Positions 35,163 through 46,340 of a stretch of DNA of 64,000 bases are shown piece after piece. Location of the stretch: positions 105,329,021-105,393,020 of the forward strand of contig CM063509.1 of assembly GCA_032207245.1 (NCBI GenBank), read 5' to 3'. The notes beneath the pieces are model-generated. The model saw nothing but the letters and a program-made list of their open reading frames with translations, was not told where the DNA came from and searched no databases. Made by a program: the position numbers and the translations under genes. How positions within the stretch are numbered: the first letter of the stretch is position 1; each line of letters starts with the position of its first letter. This DNA comes from Pardosa pseudoannulata. Its lineage: Eukaryota; Arthropoda; Arachnida; Araneae; Lycosidae.

Positions 35163-35387
35163 AAGATTTCAGTCGCAGTTTTTCGTGAATGCTTAAGTTT
35201 CCCATATTTTGTACTAGAAAGATATTTGTTTAGTTCTAAATGTTATTATGTTTTATGATAACAACGAACACCAGAGAAAGTTGATTGCTTAAGGTTATTT
35301 AAACACTAGAATCCGAGAATGGCCAAACCTTTAACTTTCTAAATAGGGATGAAACATATATTTTCCACTTCAATTAAAATCCCCTAT
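35163..35387. other. unassigned sequence
   Basis: A+T-rich, nothing recognised. Confidence 0.4.
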
Positions 35388-35398
35388 ACAGGGTGTTT

Positions 35399-36003
35399 CA
35401 TATTGAATGGTACCGAAAGAAAACATGATTGTTAACATTGTAATTAATATATTTAGAAAATTCAAATGTACCTCAAAATTACATTTATTTAAGTTTCTAC
35501 AGGTGTTCTATATGTGTCCCTCAGGTGACACGAGAAATGGCTACACGGTAATTAAGCTCCTGCCACACTCGTGATAGCATATCTCCTGTGATGGAGTTTT
35601 TGCATAAGTCAGTTCTTTGTGAAATTCCCTGTGATGGAGTTTTTTTCGTCCCGGGATTTTGTTCTTGTATAAGCAGCCGGTATCCTGGAACTGCTTCACC
35701 TACCTGCTTATGTTCTGCTTATGTCGGTAGTTCTTTACTAAATTTCGTACGAAAATATCTTTGCACAACAGTTAAGGAGGAGGTTTTGGCATATTCGAAC
35801 ACGCATTACGCTTTCTCCTGCATGGACGACATTTTGTTTAACAGCGTCTCTAGCGGCGAGTTCGTTATTCAATAATTTTTCCCTGTTGTCAAATAAAACT
35901 TGTATAAATGCAGTTTCTGAATAAATTTGTTTCGGCTGAATAAATCCATTACGGCAGTCACATTGTGGTATTCTTTTTGTCCCATTCAATATGAAACATC
36001 CTG
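35399..36003 (-). mobile_element. IS630/Tc1/mariner-type element, internally deleted (605 bp)
   Basis: TIR CAGGGTGTTTCATATTGAAT at the left and CAGGATGTTTCATATTGAAT reversed at the right. TA at 35397-35398 and 36004-36005. Inserted in the end of CATATAG copy E, whose empty site is known from copy G. Carries remnants of a transposase gene. Confidence 0.92.
35495..35855 (-). pseudogene. transposase remnant, N-terminal and C-terminal pieces fused
   Basis: The minus-strand frame near 35750-35840 reads MSSMQEKA, stop, CVFEYAKTSSLTVVQRYF, resembling the N-terminal helix-turn-helix of a common arthropod IS630/Tc1-like transposase. After a large internal deletion, 35510-35590 reads ITGDMLSRVWQELNYRV and ISRVT, as in the C-terminus of the same family. 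The DDE domain is missing and stops interrupt the frame. Boundaries are approximate. Confidence 0.7.
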
Positions 36004-36880
36004 TATAATAATAGAATAAGTTATCTGTCCGTCTGTCCTCGAATTTATGAAGCGGTTAAACCTGGAATGGATAGGGTCATCCATATTGGATTCTTGATGA
36101 GTTAGGGTTAGCAAAATTCAAAGCGAGTTCGAAATCCACCCCTTTCCCCTTTTTCTAGCATTTAATGCCATTATTTCAAGCCCTATTTTCCCCAGTTAAG
36201 AGCAGGCGATGATTAAATTCATCAATTTATCACATAAGTAGATGAAAATAACATTTTTTCTAGCATTATGACGTCATTCCTTTAACCATCTCATTTAATC
36301 ATTTCTTATTTTAAATTATTTAAATATCGCCTGCATTATTTTCATACGTTTTATCACTGAACTTAGATATTAAATAAATAATTTTCTTTTATATTTGACT
36401 TAAATAATAGATTAGGTACATATGTGATAATTTTAAATTTAATCATCGATTATTTTTGTTGCAATGAAAATTTTATCACCGGTATTAACAACAAATTCTT
36501 TTCATAAAAGTCTAGGAGTCTATTTCACAGACTAATAAATATCTAGCGTTTAAGTTATATACCTTTGAAAATTAAGAAGTTTGTTCGTTTGTGTGTGTGT
36601 GTTTTATATATAACCACACGGTTTGCAATCAGTTAGTTAAATTTTGGACATCATTCATATATACCGCAAAATAATCGTTGTCAATATTAAAACCTCTGCT
36701 GTCCATCCTAGCACTCAATATTACTATATAAATTAAGGTTGGCAACTAACATGCAGTCAGTAAACAAACTTTGGAGAGTGTGCCAGATAATTCTAAACCA
36801 AAAAACAAACCATTTTTTTTACCTGTGTCATAGGGTACTTTACAATTCTGGAAAATTAAAAATTTTAATGATCCCGTCAT

Positions 36881-37317
36881 TTTTTTCGTTACCATTATTT
36901 GCATAAATTACAAATTTTTATGAAAAGTCTCTTTTATTATATATAATATATTACATATCATTTACCATTTGTGATATGATTATATTTACCATTCAAAATA
37001 TAGAAATGTTTTCTTCAGCCACTGTCAACAAATCGAAGAGAATTAAACTTGTGATAAATTATTCAGTTAATATATTTCTAATCAAATACTAGCAACAGTT
37101 TTAAAATTAACATTGTAGGATGACACAACGTTGGTCTGAAATACTCGACAACGTATTATTTTAAGCGTTCCTTTGGTTTCATGGGCTAATGAAAGAATAT
37201 TTATATCTCATATGAGAGGTTGAAAACCAAAGTGAACCAAGTCTGTTTGTAATAATGCAGAGAAATTGAATCTTAAAGTTTCGATTTCATAACTAATTTC
37301 TGAAAATTTAAACTAAT
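36881..37317. other. unassigned A+T-rich sequence
   Basis: No feature recognised. Confidence 0.45.
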
Positions 37318-37322
37318 TATAG

Positions 37323-37815
37323 TGTAAAAATAATGTTATTTTGGCCTAGTGTTTGAGAAAGAAGAAATTAAAACTTATTAATATACACATGGGCAAATAA
37401 GTCTTGATTAAAGGATATTATACGATTAAATAAATGCCTAAGGAATACAGCTGTAATCAACTTATCATTTCTAGATATCGAAGACTGCTCTCGAGTCGGT
37501 GCCGGTCCTAAAAAAAACAATATGGCGATGATTTTTCTCAAAAGGTCTATCCCTCAAGCCGCGGCTGCCAGCAGCGTTCACCTTCTGCTCTCTTCTGGTC
37601 ACAACCTTGTAGTCTAAAAAAATCAGCGGAGAAAAAACAGGGGTCCACTCCCGAACGGAGGGATCAGAAAAAGTCAAACCAACGGGTTTTTCTATTGGTT
37701 GGGAGAAGTCCAAAGTTTCTTTCAAGTTCAAACCGGTCCTGTTCTGGTATGTCTTTGACGATGACTCACGGAAAGAGGTAAAAAAAAGCTAAATTAAGTG
37801 TAACTTATTGTTACA
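37323..37815. mobile_element. solo LTR, family LTR-500 (493 bp), copy 2
   Basis: TGTAAAAATAATGTTATT...CTTATTGTTACA with 5-bp TSD TATAG at 37318-37322 and 37816-37820. Collinear with the LTR at 34440. Short frames inside are not genes. Confidence 0.92.
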
Positions 37816-37869
37816 TATAGAAAATACTAGAGCTACTAATAGATAGAATTTTCTGTCATATTCTGTCAC

Positions 37870-38057
37870 ACTAGCATATAGCCCGTCATATGACGAGATC
37901 AGTAAAATTTTTAGTTTTCCAGAATTGTAAAGTACTCTAAGAGGCAGGTAAAAAATGCTTTGCTTTTTGTGCTTTGATTGTCTAAAATTGAGCGAATCGA
38001 TTGCACAACATGTAGTTATGTATAAAAAACAAGCACACACACAAACAAACTTCTTGT
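37870..38057 (+). mobile_element. CATATAG-family element, copy F, 5' fragment
   Basis: ACTAGCATATAGCCCGTC, hairpin CCCGTCATATGACGAG, then TTTTCCAGAATTGTAAAGTA. Broken off after CAAACAAACTTCTTG. Confidence 0.8.
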
Positions 38058-38096
38058 GGTCTAAAGTGTTGTCAGGATGTTTTCAAAACAAGAACA

Positions 38097-38275
38097 GCCG
38101 AACGATGGCCGATTGGTTAGGGTGCTGATCGTCGGTACCGGAGTTCGTGGGTTCGAATCCCACTATGGCATGGATGTTCGTAGCCGTTCGGAATCGGCTT
38201 TAAGCAGTAGGTCCCGGTCTCATTAGCCCTCGTGTGCAAAACAGTAGACCGTAGCGCTCCAAACCAAAAAAAAAC
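38097..38275 (+). mobile_element. SINE-1, best-preserved copy (179 bp)
   Basis: 13-bp TSD CAAAACAAGAACA at 38084-38096 and 38276-38288. The tRNA-like head has an A-box-like TGGCCGATTGGTTAGG (about 38106) and a perfect B box GGTTCGAATCC (38150-38160), so an internal pol III promoter is present. The body contains GGCTTTAAGCAGTAGGTCCC. The tail CCAAACCAAAAAAAAACC is longer here. Confidence 0.95.
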
Positions 38276-38288
38276 CAAAACAAGAACA

Positions 38289-39169
38289 ACGAAGTTGGAT
38301 AAAAGTGCAATATGCCAGAGGTCTTACAACAGGACAGTGTCATCTTGGGCCTTTACCATCCACCATACTCTCCATATCTAAGCTCTTGTGAGATTGTCTT
38401 AATTCCTAAGATAAATGAACCACTTCGTGGCATTTTCTTCGCTTCAGAAATGTTCCAGATATTTTTGTGGCAATAGAGCGGTCCATTCAAACTATTTACA
38501 GAACAAGATCTGCTACTGGTACTCTGCGACTTCCACATCGTTATACACAATGCTGGCGACTGTATTGAAGGACTGTAAAACATAGTGACATTAATCACTT
38601 TTGTATTCCATGTAAATACATAGCTGCCACTATTAAAGTTCCAACCCTCGTATTTTAGGGACTTTTAAAAAATATTTTATCATTTTTTTTTTAGGATAGT
38701 AAATAGTGAGCAACGTTTTTTTTTAAATTTTCACAGTTAAAAATTATTAAGAATAATCATACAAATAATCATAAAAACTATCATACAAAGACTAAAATTT
38801 AGCTTTTTTTCCATTTACCCGAGATAACTCGGGCTAGTAAACTAATATTAAAACTAAATGCTTTTTACACCTGAAAAAAATTAAAAATTCAAATGAAAAC
38901 CTACATATTTTGCTTTATATCATTTCCTTGTAATTAATAATAAAATAAAAAAATGCGATGATTTTTTGCAATTTTAAAAAAAAATTTGTAAGGGAAGCGG
39001 TTAAAAACAACAAAACTAGTTTTTAAAGTTAGGATTGCTTTTATGCAAATATAACGTTGCTAACCATATTCAAAATTTCACAGAACAATTTTATGGAGAA
39101 ACTGACCAAGACAACTGTAACCTCGTGAAATACCTAAGATAGAATATTTATCCTAGTATAATAATAATT
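38289..39169. other. unassigned A+T-rich sequence
   Basis: A palindrome CCCGAGATAACTCGGG at 38819-38834 resembles those inside the pB-C element, but no matching TTAA-flanked ends could be fixed. The frame at 38353-38598 is not supported. Confidence 0.4.
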
Positions 39170-39660
39170 CCATTGCGGGTAAATCCCTCGGTTTATCCGA
39201 TCACGAACACAAACTTATGGAAATTTGAAGACCTCGTCCACCCCCGACACCCCCTCTTTCTGTCGACCATTAAACCGACAACTGTAGCGGAAAATTACCG
39301 ACGTATGCTCCAACGCTCCAACTTGTTACCCCCGGAAAGGGGTTCTCGAATCACCCGTGACATCCCACCCTGCGGTGGTCACGTGACACGGAGACGAGAG
39401 AGGGGGGAGGCATGATGGAAATTTCATTAATCCATTCTATTCTTGTGGATAATGTAATATGCGTTACATTATGAAGCGAAGAATATGGTAACTGTTGCGA
39501 CTTTAACGAGGCTGACTCACTGGGGGACGAGAAGTCAGGTGGTGGCAAGAGCAGGGGGACTCTATCCCCACTCCCACGGACGGAATGGGGGAAATTGATT
39601 TGAAGCAGAGAAACCCTCAACCCCCTTACAAAATGCCCTTCCAGGTATTTATGGGCTCTC
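39170..39660. promoter_or_regulatory. candidate regulatory region
   Basis: Single-copy and more balanced than its flanks. E-box-like CACGTGACAC, TTTCATTAATCC and AATGTAATATGCGTTACATT. Overlapping frames on both strands (39173-39415 and 39351-39746) have no recognisable domain; neither is called a gene. Confidence 0.3.
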
Positions 39661-39726
39661 AAAGGCTTTAAAAGCTTCGAAAAGAAAAAATTGTATCGTA
39701 TTTTTCTGTAAATCTCAACATATTGA

Positions 39727-39891
39727 CGCATTGTGGGCGTGTACATTTCGCAGCGGAATTGTACCGGCAGCGGGGGTTTTGCTCATAAATGTAGTTCTGT
39801 TAAATTTCAATAGATCGAAAATTACTTCATTTTTTAACCAACTTTTGCATTTTATATTGAAATTTATAAACAAATATATAAATAGACAAAC

Positions 39892-39922
<31 letters not shown>

Positions 39923-39933
39923 TAAATAAATAA

Positions 39934-40000
<67 letters not shown>

Positions 40001-40293
40001 CATTTTCGCAAAGATAAATATAAAGTTAATTTTAAATCTAAATTGATTTTTTTAATCAACCTTCCCGTTCTGTGGTTCCGCATCGACTGATGTAAAAACT
40101 AGTTTTTATTTGCCTAAATTTTTCCAGAATCTATGTAGTAGACAAGAGCATTCGGCTTCGTTTCCCTGTATATACCGTTATTTATGTACCCACAAACAAA
40201 CCATGTTGTTACACTAACCCGTACTAGTACGTGACTCGCGCTCAAGTATCAGTCGTCAGAAAACGTACTAGTACTTCTCCGGCATACAATGTG
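39727..40293. mobile_element. piggyBac-like element, family pB-A, copy 2, with microsatellite
   Basis: Right end ...CCGGCATACAATGTG then TTAA (40294-40297); left end CGCATTGTGGGCGTGTACAT preceded by TTGA (mutated TTAA). Shares TTTTATATTGAAATTTATAA and the CGTACTAGTAC pair with 12268-12733. Contains a (TA)n tract at 39890-39996. Confidence 0.8.
39890..39996. repeat. (TA)n microsatellite
   Basis: TA repeats with a short AAATAAATAAAT interruption, expanded inside the pB-A element. Confidence 0.95.
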
Positions 40294-40297
40294 TTAA

Positions 40298-42237
40298 AAA
40301 AATTGAAAGAAAAAGTTGAAATATTTCACGTAGAACGCTACAGAATATACTCTGTGTGACTTGCAGGTTGTTAACGACAAGTTTTACGATTATCAGTAAA
40401 AATTCTAAAATAAATGAGTATTTAAAAATTTTCAATCTTGAAAAAAAAAATAAATAAAAACAAAAATAAAAAAAAATTATTAAAATTTTAAAAATGGATG
40501 TCATCATCCGCAAAAATATTCTCTATCCTTACTCTCAATTTTATCTTTACTATCATTAAATTTTTTCCTTATTTTATGATTTTAATTGCTATCAAGGGCT
40601 TAAATTTTCTCTTAATCTCATGTAAAATTTTATTTTTAATATTATCTCACAACTAATAGAATGCCAGTTGATGCACACTCTCATTGAATCTCCACTGAAT
40701 GAGATTCGGCCTTGGGCCCAGGTGTTTCGATGAATTTCTACTACTGAGATAAGTGCTATGTATAGAAAGAAACGAAGTCAGAGTTAGGTTTAAGATTTCT
40801 GTTCGTCTGTAGGATTCAGTCACGGGCTTCCTTATTTTGAGGGAAAGAAATTCAAAAGAATTTCAGAAGATAAATAAGTAATATAAAATAACTAATAAAG
40901 CCATTTTATTTAAATAAATTTTGAAGTCATAAATTATCATCGAGAAATCTATCGCCTGCTATTAAATGTGCAAACAACACTTGAAATTAAGAAATAAAAA
41001 GTTTGTTTTTGCATTTAGGAATTGCTGCGAGATGTACAAATGTTTGCAAGAAAAAAAAAAAGGTTGCAAGATTGGAAAAAAGGAAAGTCAAATTGGTCCA
41101 AGATGAAGGTCTTGGGGGAGATATAACTCTGTAATGCCCTCTTTTGAGTCTGGTGACCATATAGTGAGGATCAAATATATAAAATTATATCCTATTTAGG
41201 ATTCTAAGAACCATATCTATGGATAATTTATTAACTTTCTTATGTATGTATAAAATCCTTTGCTTGTACGCTAGCTAGGTATTTCAAAATGACTGGATTA
41301 ATCTAGATGAAATTTTGCATGGTAATTAAGGTAGCTTTAACAAAATTTCAAGCAGGGGAAATTGATTTATGGATCAATTTTTTAAACTTGAGTGACAGCT
41401 CTAGTATTATTATTAAGGTTACTAAAATAATAAATATTAAAAATAGAAATAATCTATATTCTAAAGAAAGTAAATGGATAGATAGCTAGATTAAGAGACA
41501 GAAAATAGATATTCAGACTGTTTGCATTTTAATGATTCTAAATGCTCATATTCGTCATCTAAAATTTCCCTTCTGGTTTATTATTTATACCAAAGAGTTT
41601 AGATATTACGAAAATAATTGTTTTTAGATCTTAATGCTAAAAATTAAATACATAAATTTTTAAAGAAGTGACGAATTTGTGATAGATACATATTTTAAAG
41701 AATTACTGATATTTTAAAATTTTTATCATATATATTTGGCTTTTAAAATTTATGAAAGAACAAACATAGTTGTTTAGCAATGAATGTGCTGGTGACACTT
41801 TTATATGTGATGTAAACATATCAAAGAAATAAGATTTTCCATACATGTTATGCTCATAAACATAAGATTTAAATATTTTTAAATTTCTCACCTACACCTA
41901 TATAGTTAATGCTGTAATTAAAATTTAATGATTTTAAATGAGAGATTTTACTTTACTACTTTTTTTATACTAGTGGAGTCAGAAACAGGTTTTAATCTAA
42001 TGTGATATGTTTTTATTAATAATATTTAACTAATGAAAAGTAGTCATAAGAATAATTATTTTAAATTTTATTTCATGTAAAAGGAAATCTCCAACCAAGA
42101 GTAGTTAATTAGGTGTATTACCCGACATAGCTAACGAATCTTCATTTCGGAAATTAGTAGGAGCGAGCACTGTTAATTTTTTGTTTAAATATATAAACAT
42201 AGATGACATAATTACGGAGATCCTGAACAATGCAGAT
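40298..42237. other. unassigned A+T-rich sequence (1.9 kb)
   Basis: No recognised repeat copy, RNA gene or convincing ORF. The frames at 40268-40513 and 41703-41891 are low-complexity. Confidence 0.5.
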
Positions 42238-42249
42238 ACATTTGATGGT

Positions 42250-42581
42250 TCTCGTTACACGATGGTTCCTAACCCGCAACTTCTCAGTTGCGGGTTGGAA
42301 CCGGAGCCGGTCTAAGATCTGCCATGTTCGTTAAAGGTGACTGGAGCACGTAAAATATGTTCGTGGTCCCAATGTCCTCCATGATCTAAATCAGTACCTC
42401 TGGATGTGGCAGTTCTTCTTGGTCCCTGCTTCCACTTGAGGATCCACTTGAGCTTAAGTCGCACTTTCACCTTTGAGGTGCTCGTTCAAACGAAAGGCGC
42501 ACCCCGTTGCCTTAAAACGAGTAGCTTCCGGCTCAAATCATGCTTGGTTTGACCAAGTGGCATAAGACAACAACATCAACA
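42250..42581 (+). mobile_element. SINE-2, full length (332 bp)
   Basis: Perfect 12-bp TSD ACATTTGATGGT at 42238-42249 and 42582-42593. The 5' part has a strong hairpin ACCCGCAACTTCTCAGTTGC. The body includes CACGTAAAATATGTTCGTGG and GACCAAGTGGCATAAGACAA; the tail is CAACAACATCAACA. TSD plus A-rich tail show retroposition. The head has no clear pol III boxes, so its origin is unknown. Confidence 0.88.
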
Positions 42582-42593
42582 ACATTTGATGGT

Positions 42594-43258
42594 ATTGGGA
42601 TACTTTCCTCACTTGGTATATTCCCAAACATCCTGAAGTTATCTGGGTTGTGAGGTCAGATTACCGTGTGGAATTCAAATTTAATTTCTAATTCACGGTG
42701 TACCTTAAAAGGGATCAATTGTCAGAGCCAGTTGTGACATGTTCAGTGTGTCACGGCCATTTTTTTCTACACGTTTTAACTGAGTTGTTTTTTGCGTATT
42801 AAAATTGTCCCGCGTTGTCTGTGACCGACATTGAGATTATCTCTTTGTGATCTTATCGTTAGCCATTCCTGCTCTAAACAAGTACTGCTATAATAAAATT
42901 AATAGGCTTCAAGATTTTGATGGATATATCGATTTATTGCACCTAATCTTAATCTGAAGCCTTGGCGTAAATCTTGATACACAAAGTTTGATCACTTGGA
43001 GGCATCTGAAACATCTCGTTGTAAACCTCAAAACCTCAGAGAGAGATTAAAATTGAGAGAAATTGTCAGCTTGATGTTACGAGCACCAGCCAGTGTTAGT
43101 AGACTCTCGAAATTTATCAGATCTTATCCAATTAAATCTCATGTCTGGGAAATCAGTTTCACAATGGCCAATTTGATTGGGCATTCTTTCGTAACTGGCG
43201 TCTAGAAATTGGAATCGGGCTGCTGCTTTGAATATTTGTACATTTTTAGAGATCGGCA
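42594..43258. other. unassigned sequence
   Basis: Overlapping frames at 42996-43205 and 43077-43286 on opposite strands have no domain; nothing called. Confidence 0.4.
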
Positions 43259-43262
43259 TTAA

Positions 43263-43338
43263 CACTAAATCTACAAGAGGGGTCAAATGACCCCATTTTT
43301 CGTTACTTTTGCCCTTATAAAAAATGTTAGTTTTAGTG
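43263..43338. mobile_element. 76-bp TTAA-flanked element (miniature piggyBac-like)
   Basis: TTAA at 43259-43262 and 43339-43342. Ends CACTAAATCT and (reversed) CACTAAAACT. Contains the palindrome GGGGTCAAATGACCCC. Too short for anything but an end-to-end deletion derivative. Confidence 0.55.
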
Positions 43339-43419
43339 TTAAGCAGGAGATCTTAGTCTAAGTAGCCCCGCAGGTTGCAAAAAGTCGAGGGAGCCCAAAT
43401 GTTAACTTTAAATTTGTGG

Positions 43420-43498
43420 GCAGTGATAGGTCTCTATCTAATTATTCCTCGTGTTGTATAAAAAATCTGTCCTTATTATTCGAAATCAAACCAAATCT
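43420..43498 (+). mobile_element. SINE-1 3' fragment, degraded
   Basis: CAGTGATAGGTCTCTATCTA through GAAATCAAACCAAATC follows the SINE-1 3' half with many substitutions. Confidence 0.45.
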
Positions 43499-44160
43499 TG
43501 AATTACTTTTCGGGATAGAGGTTTCTCACTTCTGTTACATAAAAACAAGCAAGTGAATCGTTTTATTGTACACTATATTGCCAATAATGTCCGGTCACTT
43601 GCGATTTTAGACATTTTGTTGAATATCTAGAAAATTACAGGAGAAATTACCCTGAAACCTCAGGCGCTTAAACAGGATGACACATGTCATATATTTCAGC
43701 TAAGAATTCTTCTCAAAACCCTATAGGGGACCGTCAACAAATTGAAGAAAAACGAATATGTTTTCAATAACCCTATAAACTGAAATGTATGAAAAACGTT
43801 GAAACTTTAGCATATGGTTAGGATGCTTTTTGTAATAATCTGTGTTGATTATTAGGAGGATAGCCCTTATATTCGTGGAGAAATGAAGGTTTTTATAAAA
43901 ACAATCTCATATTTTTTCAAGTATTTTGCTTATAATTTGCAGAGTTCTCAATATCAAAGAATGCTATTTTCAGGACTCATGACAAATAATATTGTACACA
44001 ATACCCTTTAATTAGAGTTAAAAAATAATAAATTGAGCAATTTAGATAACTCCTGATTTTTGTCTATGTTATGAAAAGAAAAAAATGAGTAGGTGGATTG
44101 CACTGGGTAGGTTGCACTGATAGTCAATTTTTTGCTACAAAAGATATAATTAGAATAGTA
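43499..44160. other. unassigned sequence
   Basis: CACTATATTGCCAATAATG at 43571 resembles a Tc1-type terminus but has no partner. Otherwise nothing. Confidence 0.4.
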
Positions 44161-44277
44161 ACTACTGTTTAAAGCCGCTTCCGAACGACTACGAACAACC
44201 ATGTCAATGTCGAGATTCAAACCATGGACTCCGGCATCGAAAGACAGTGACCTACCGATCGGCCATCGTCTGGCTTG
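44161..44277 (-). mobile_element. SINE-1, 5' part, diverged
   Basis: TTTAAAGCCGCTTCCGAACG and GAGATTCAAACCATGGACTC match the reversed SINE-1 head. The 3' tail is missing. Confidence 0.65.
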
Positions 44278-44437
44278 AGGGCTAGTAGTGAAAAACTAGT
44301 TAAATTGCGTTTAGTTGGAAAAAAAATTTTTTTTAGTAAATTATTCTATTTTGACGTGTTCTTTCCACTTTATCAAAATAGTTTACTTGTGATATTGTTA
44401 TAACAAAAAACTATAACAAAACACTGAATACTTTATT

Positions 44438-45514
44438 AATCTCCTATATAATAATAGCCTAAGTTATCTGTTCGTCTGTTGGACCTGGATTGGATAGAGG
44501 CATCCATATTGGATTCTTGATGAGTTACAGTTATAAATTCAAAGCGAGTAAAGTTTATCTTCTCCCAAACTATCGATCCGATTCTAAAATAAATTGGTTT
44601 AAATATGCTTCATATCACAGCCAAAAATACAGTCGTTTTTAAAACGTTCGAAAGCCACTCCTTACCCCCCCCCCTTCTCGAGCTTTTAATGCCATTATTT
44701 CAAACCCTATTTTCCCCGGTTAAGAGCAGGTGATTACATTTATCAATTTATCACATCATATATAGGTAAAAATAATATTTTCTTCTAGCATTATGACGTC
44801 ATTCCTTTAACTATCTCATTTAATCATTTCTTATTTTAAATTCTTTAAATATCGTCTGCATTATTTTCATGCGTTTTATCCCTGAACTTAGATATTGCGA
44901 AAATAATTTTCTTTTATATTTGTCTAAAATAATAGATTAGGTATATATGGAATGGTTTTAAATTTAATCATCAATTATTTTTTGTTGCAATGAAAATTTA
45001 TCACCGGCATTAGCAACCAATTCTATCTACCTCCAGGGTGTAGTGGAAATGATAGTTTCGTTCCTTTACTTCCATTAATGACTGTGGTAAAACAAAAATT
45101 AGGAAGAACTTAACGATAATTTTGACGTAGCTAAGAAAACTTATGAATTATCTTTCTAAATGAATTCAATGTTATTCTAAACTGCATTCACGGTATCGGA
45201 AGATTTTAGAGGAGTATGAATATAAGTAAATTATTCAGCGTGTACCAGATAATTCTCAGCCAAAAAACAAACCATTTTTTTTTTTATTTGCTTCATAGGG
45301 TACGTTACAATAAGGCGATTTCACGCAGAAAAATTATGACAATTTTGGCTTTAGTTTCAAACGGAAGGGCAGTTTATTGTTTGTCTATTGGCTGTTGTAA
45401 ACATGAAAATGAATGGGAAGGGCATTTAGTAGTTCGTGACGTTGCGACAAATTGCCTTATTCTGGAAAATTAAAAAGTTTACTGATCCCGTTATATGGCT
45501 GGCTATATGCTAAT
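44438..45514 (-). mobile_element. CATATAG-family element, copy G, with small MITE insertion
   Basis: AATCTCCTATATAATAATAG at the left end; GGCTATATGCTAAT at the right. The body is collinear with the other copies and is interrupted at 45312-45458 inside the otherwise conserved TTTACAATTCTGG. Confidence 0.83.
45312..45458 (+). mobile_element. small MITE (147 bp) flanked by AT, copy 2
   Basis: Termini AAGGCGATTTCACG and (reversed) AAGGCAATTTGTCG. The flanks are AT on both sides. Uninterrupted copies of the host repeat read ACAATTCTGG here, so the duplicated target is AT. Core related to 26244-26402. Confidence 0.8.
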
Positions 45515-45689
45515 AAAAAATAAGTGGTACTTTGATATCATTATTTGGAACCTGATGCCATTTTAACGTAATTTTTTTTTATTTTTTAGAGGTATAAATT
45601 AAATTAAAAATTTTTAAGCCTATTTTAGTTCTACCTTTAAATTTTAAACTTTCATGTATGGTTAAATTTACAGTTAATATAGTGACATA

Positions 45690-46330
45690 TTGTCAGCATG
45701 TTGGGAGTTAAAATGATTTGCCTCAGCAAAGTTCTCATCAATGGAAACAGGAAATGTGTCGCCAGTGATGTGAAAATCCGCAAACGAAATAATGAAATAT
45801 TTATATGCCACGAGTGGCAACCCTTAACAAAAGGAGATGATAACATGGATCCGCAAATTAAACGACAAATTTATTTGTTTCCCCTAACAAGCGACATTTA
45901 CGCAGAATGACGCACACACACACATCACGTTTAAGCGAATTATGAGAGAGGGGGAGGGAAAAAAACCTGACGTCAACAAAAAACGGTTAAAAATTGAAGA
46001 GGAGCGAAACACGGGCAAAACGCAGAATATTTATTTCTTTTAATTATCACAAGGTTTGTTCTGAGAACAGTTCAATTTGTTCGCAAAAAGATGAGAGGCA
46101 AGTGCAACAGGCAAAATGAAGTGAAATTTATGGAAAGTGGCATATAACGAAAACAGATGATTTAATTGTCCGGTGACGTCACCTCTCTGGCGCCAAAATA
46201 AATCTTCGTTTACCAGCATTTGGAGTCACAACATTTTTCTTGGGAAAGAACGGTGAGTGTCTTGAGTGCGACAGAGTCGGACATTGTGATTCATTCTTTG
46301 GTCTCTTGCGTTCTCCAATGAGAAAAGCGG
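45690..46330. promoter_or_regulatory. candidate regulatory region
   Basis: Single-copy and less A+T-rich. Motifs include ACGTCA sites (CCTGACGTCAAC at 45967, GGTGACGTCACC at 46172), CAAATTAAACGAC and TTTAATTATC. The 70-codon frame at 45698 and its antisense partner have no domain and probably reflect constrained non-coding DNA. Confidence 0.3.
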
Positions 46331-46340
46331 CTGGCCGGTA

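Larger units (their letters stand above)
35388..36880 (-). mobile_element. CATATAG-family element, copy E, interrupted and 5'-truncated
   Basis: The terminal AATCCCCTATA at 35388-35398 continues at 36006 with TAATAATAGAATAAGTTATC after a 605-bp insertion. The body runs to GATCCCGTCAT at 36880, about 20 bp short of the usual ACTAGC end. Confidence 0.82.

Noticed and set aside
37471..37731. 86-codon ORF
   Set aside because: Inside the second solo LTR; no domain.
38106..38175. tRNA gene
   Set aside because: Has A/B-box-like motifs but the sequence continues into a SINE body with TSDs, and the same unit recurs 13 times; no clean cloverleaf was found.
38819..39005. Another TTAA-flanked element around the CCCGAGATAACTCGGG palindrome
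   Set aside because: A right TTAA exists near 38,999 but no matching left end could be identified.
43571..44000. Tc1-type terminus CACTATATTGCC
   Set aside because: No inverted partner or transposase fragment was found within the following 1.5 kb.
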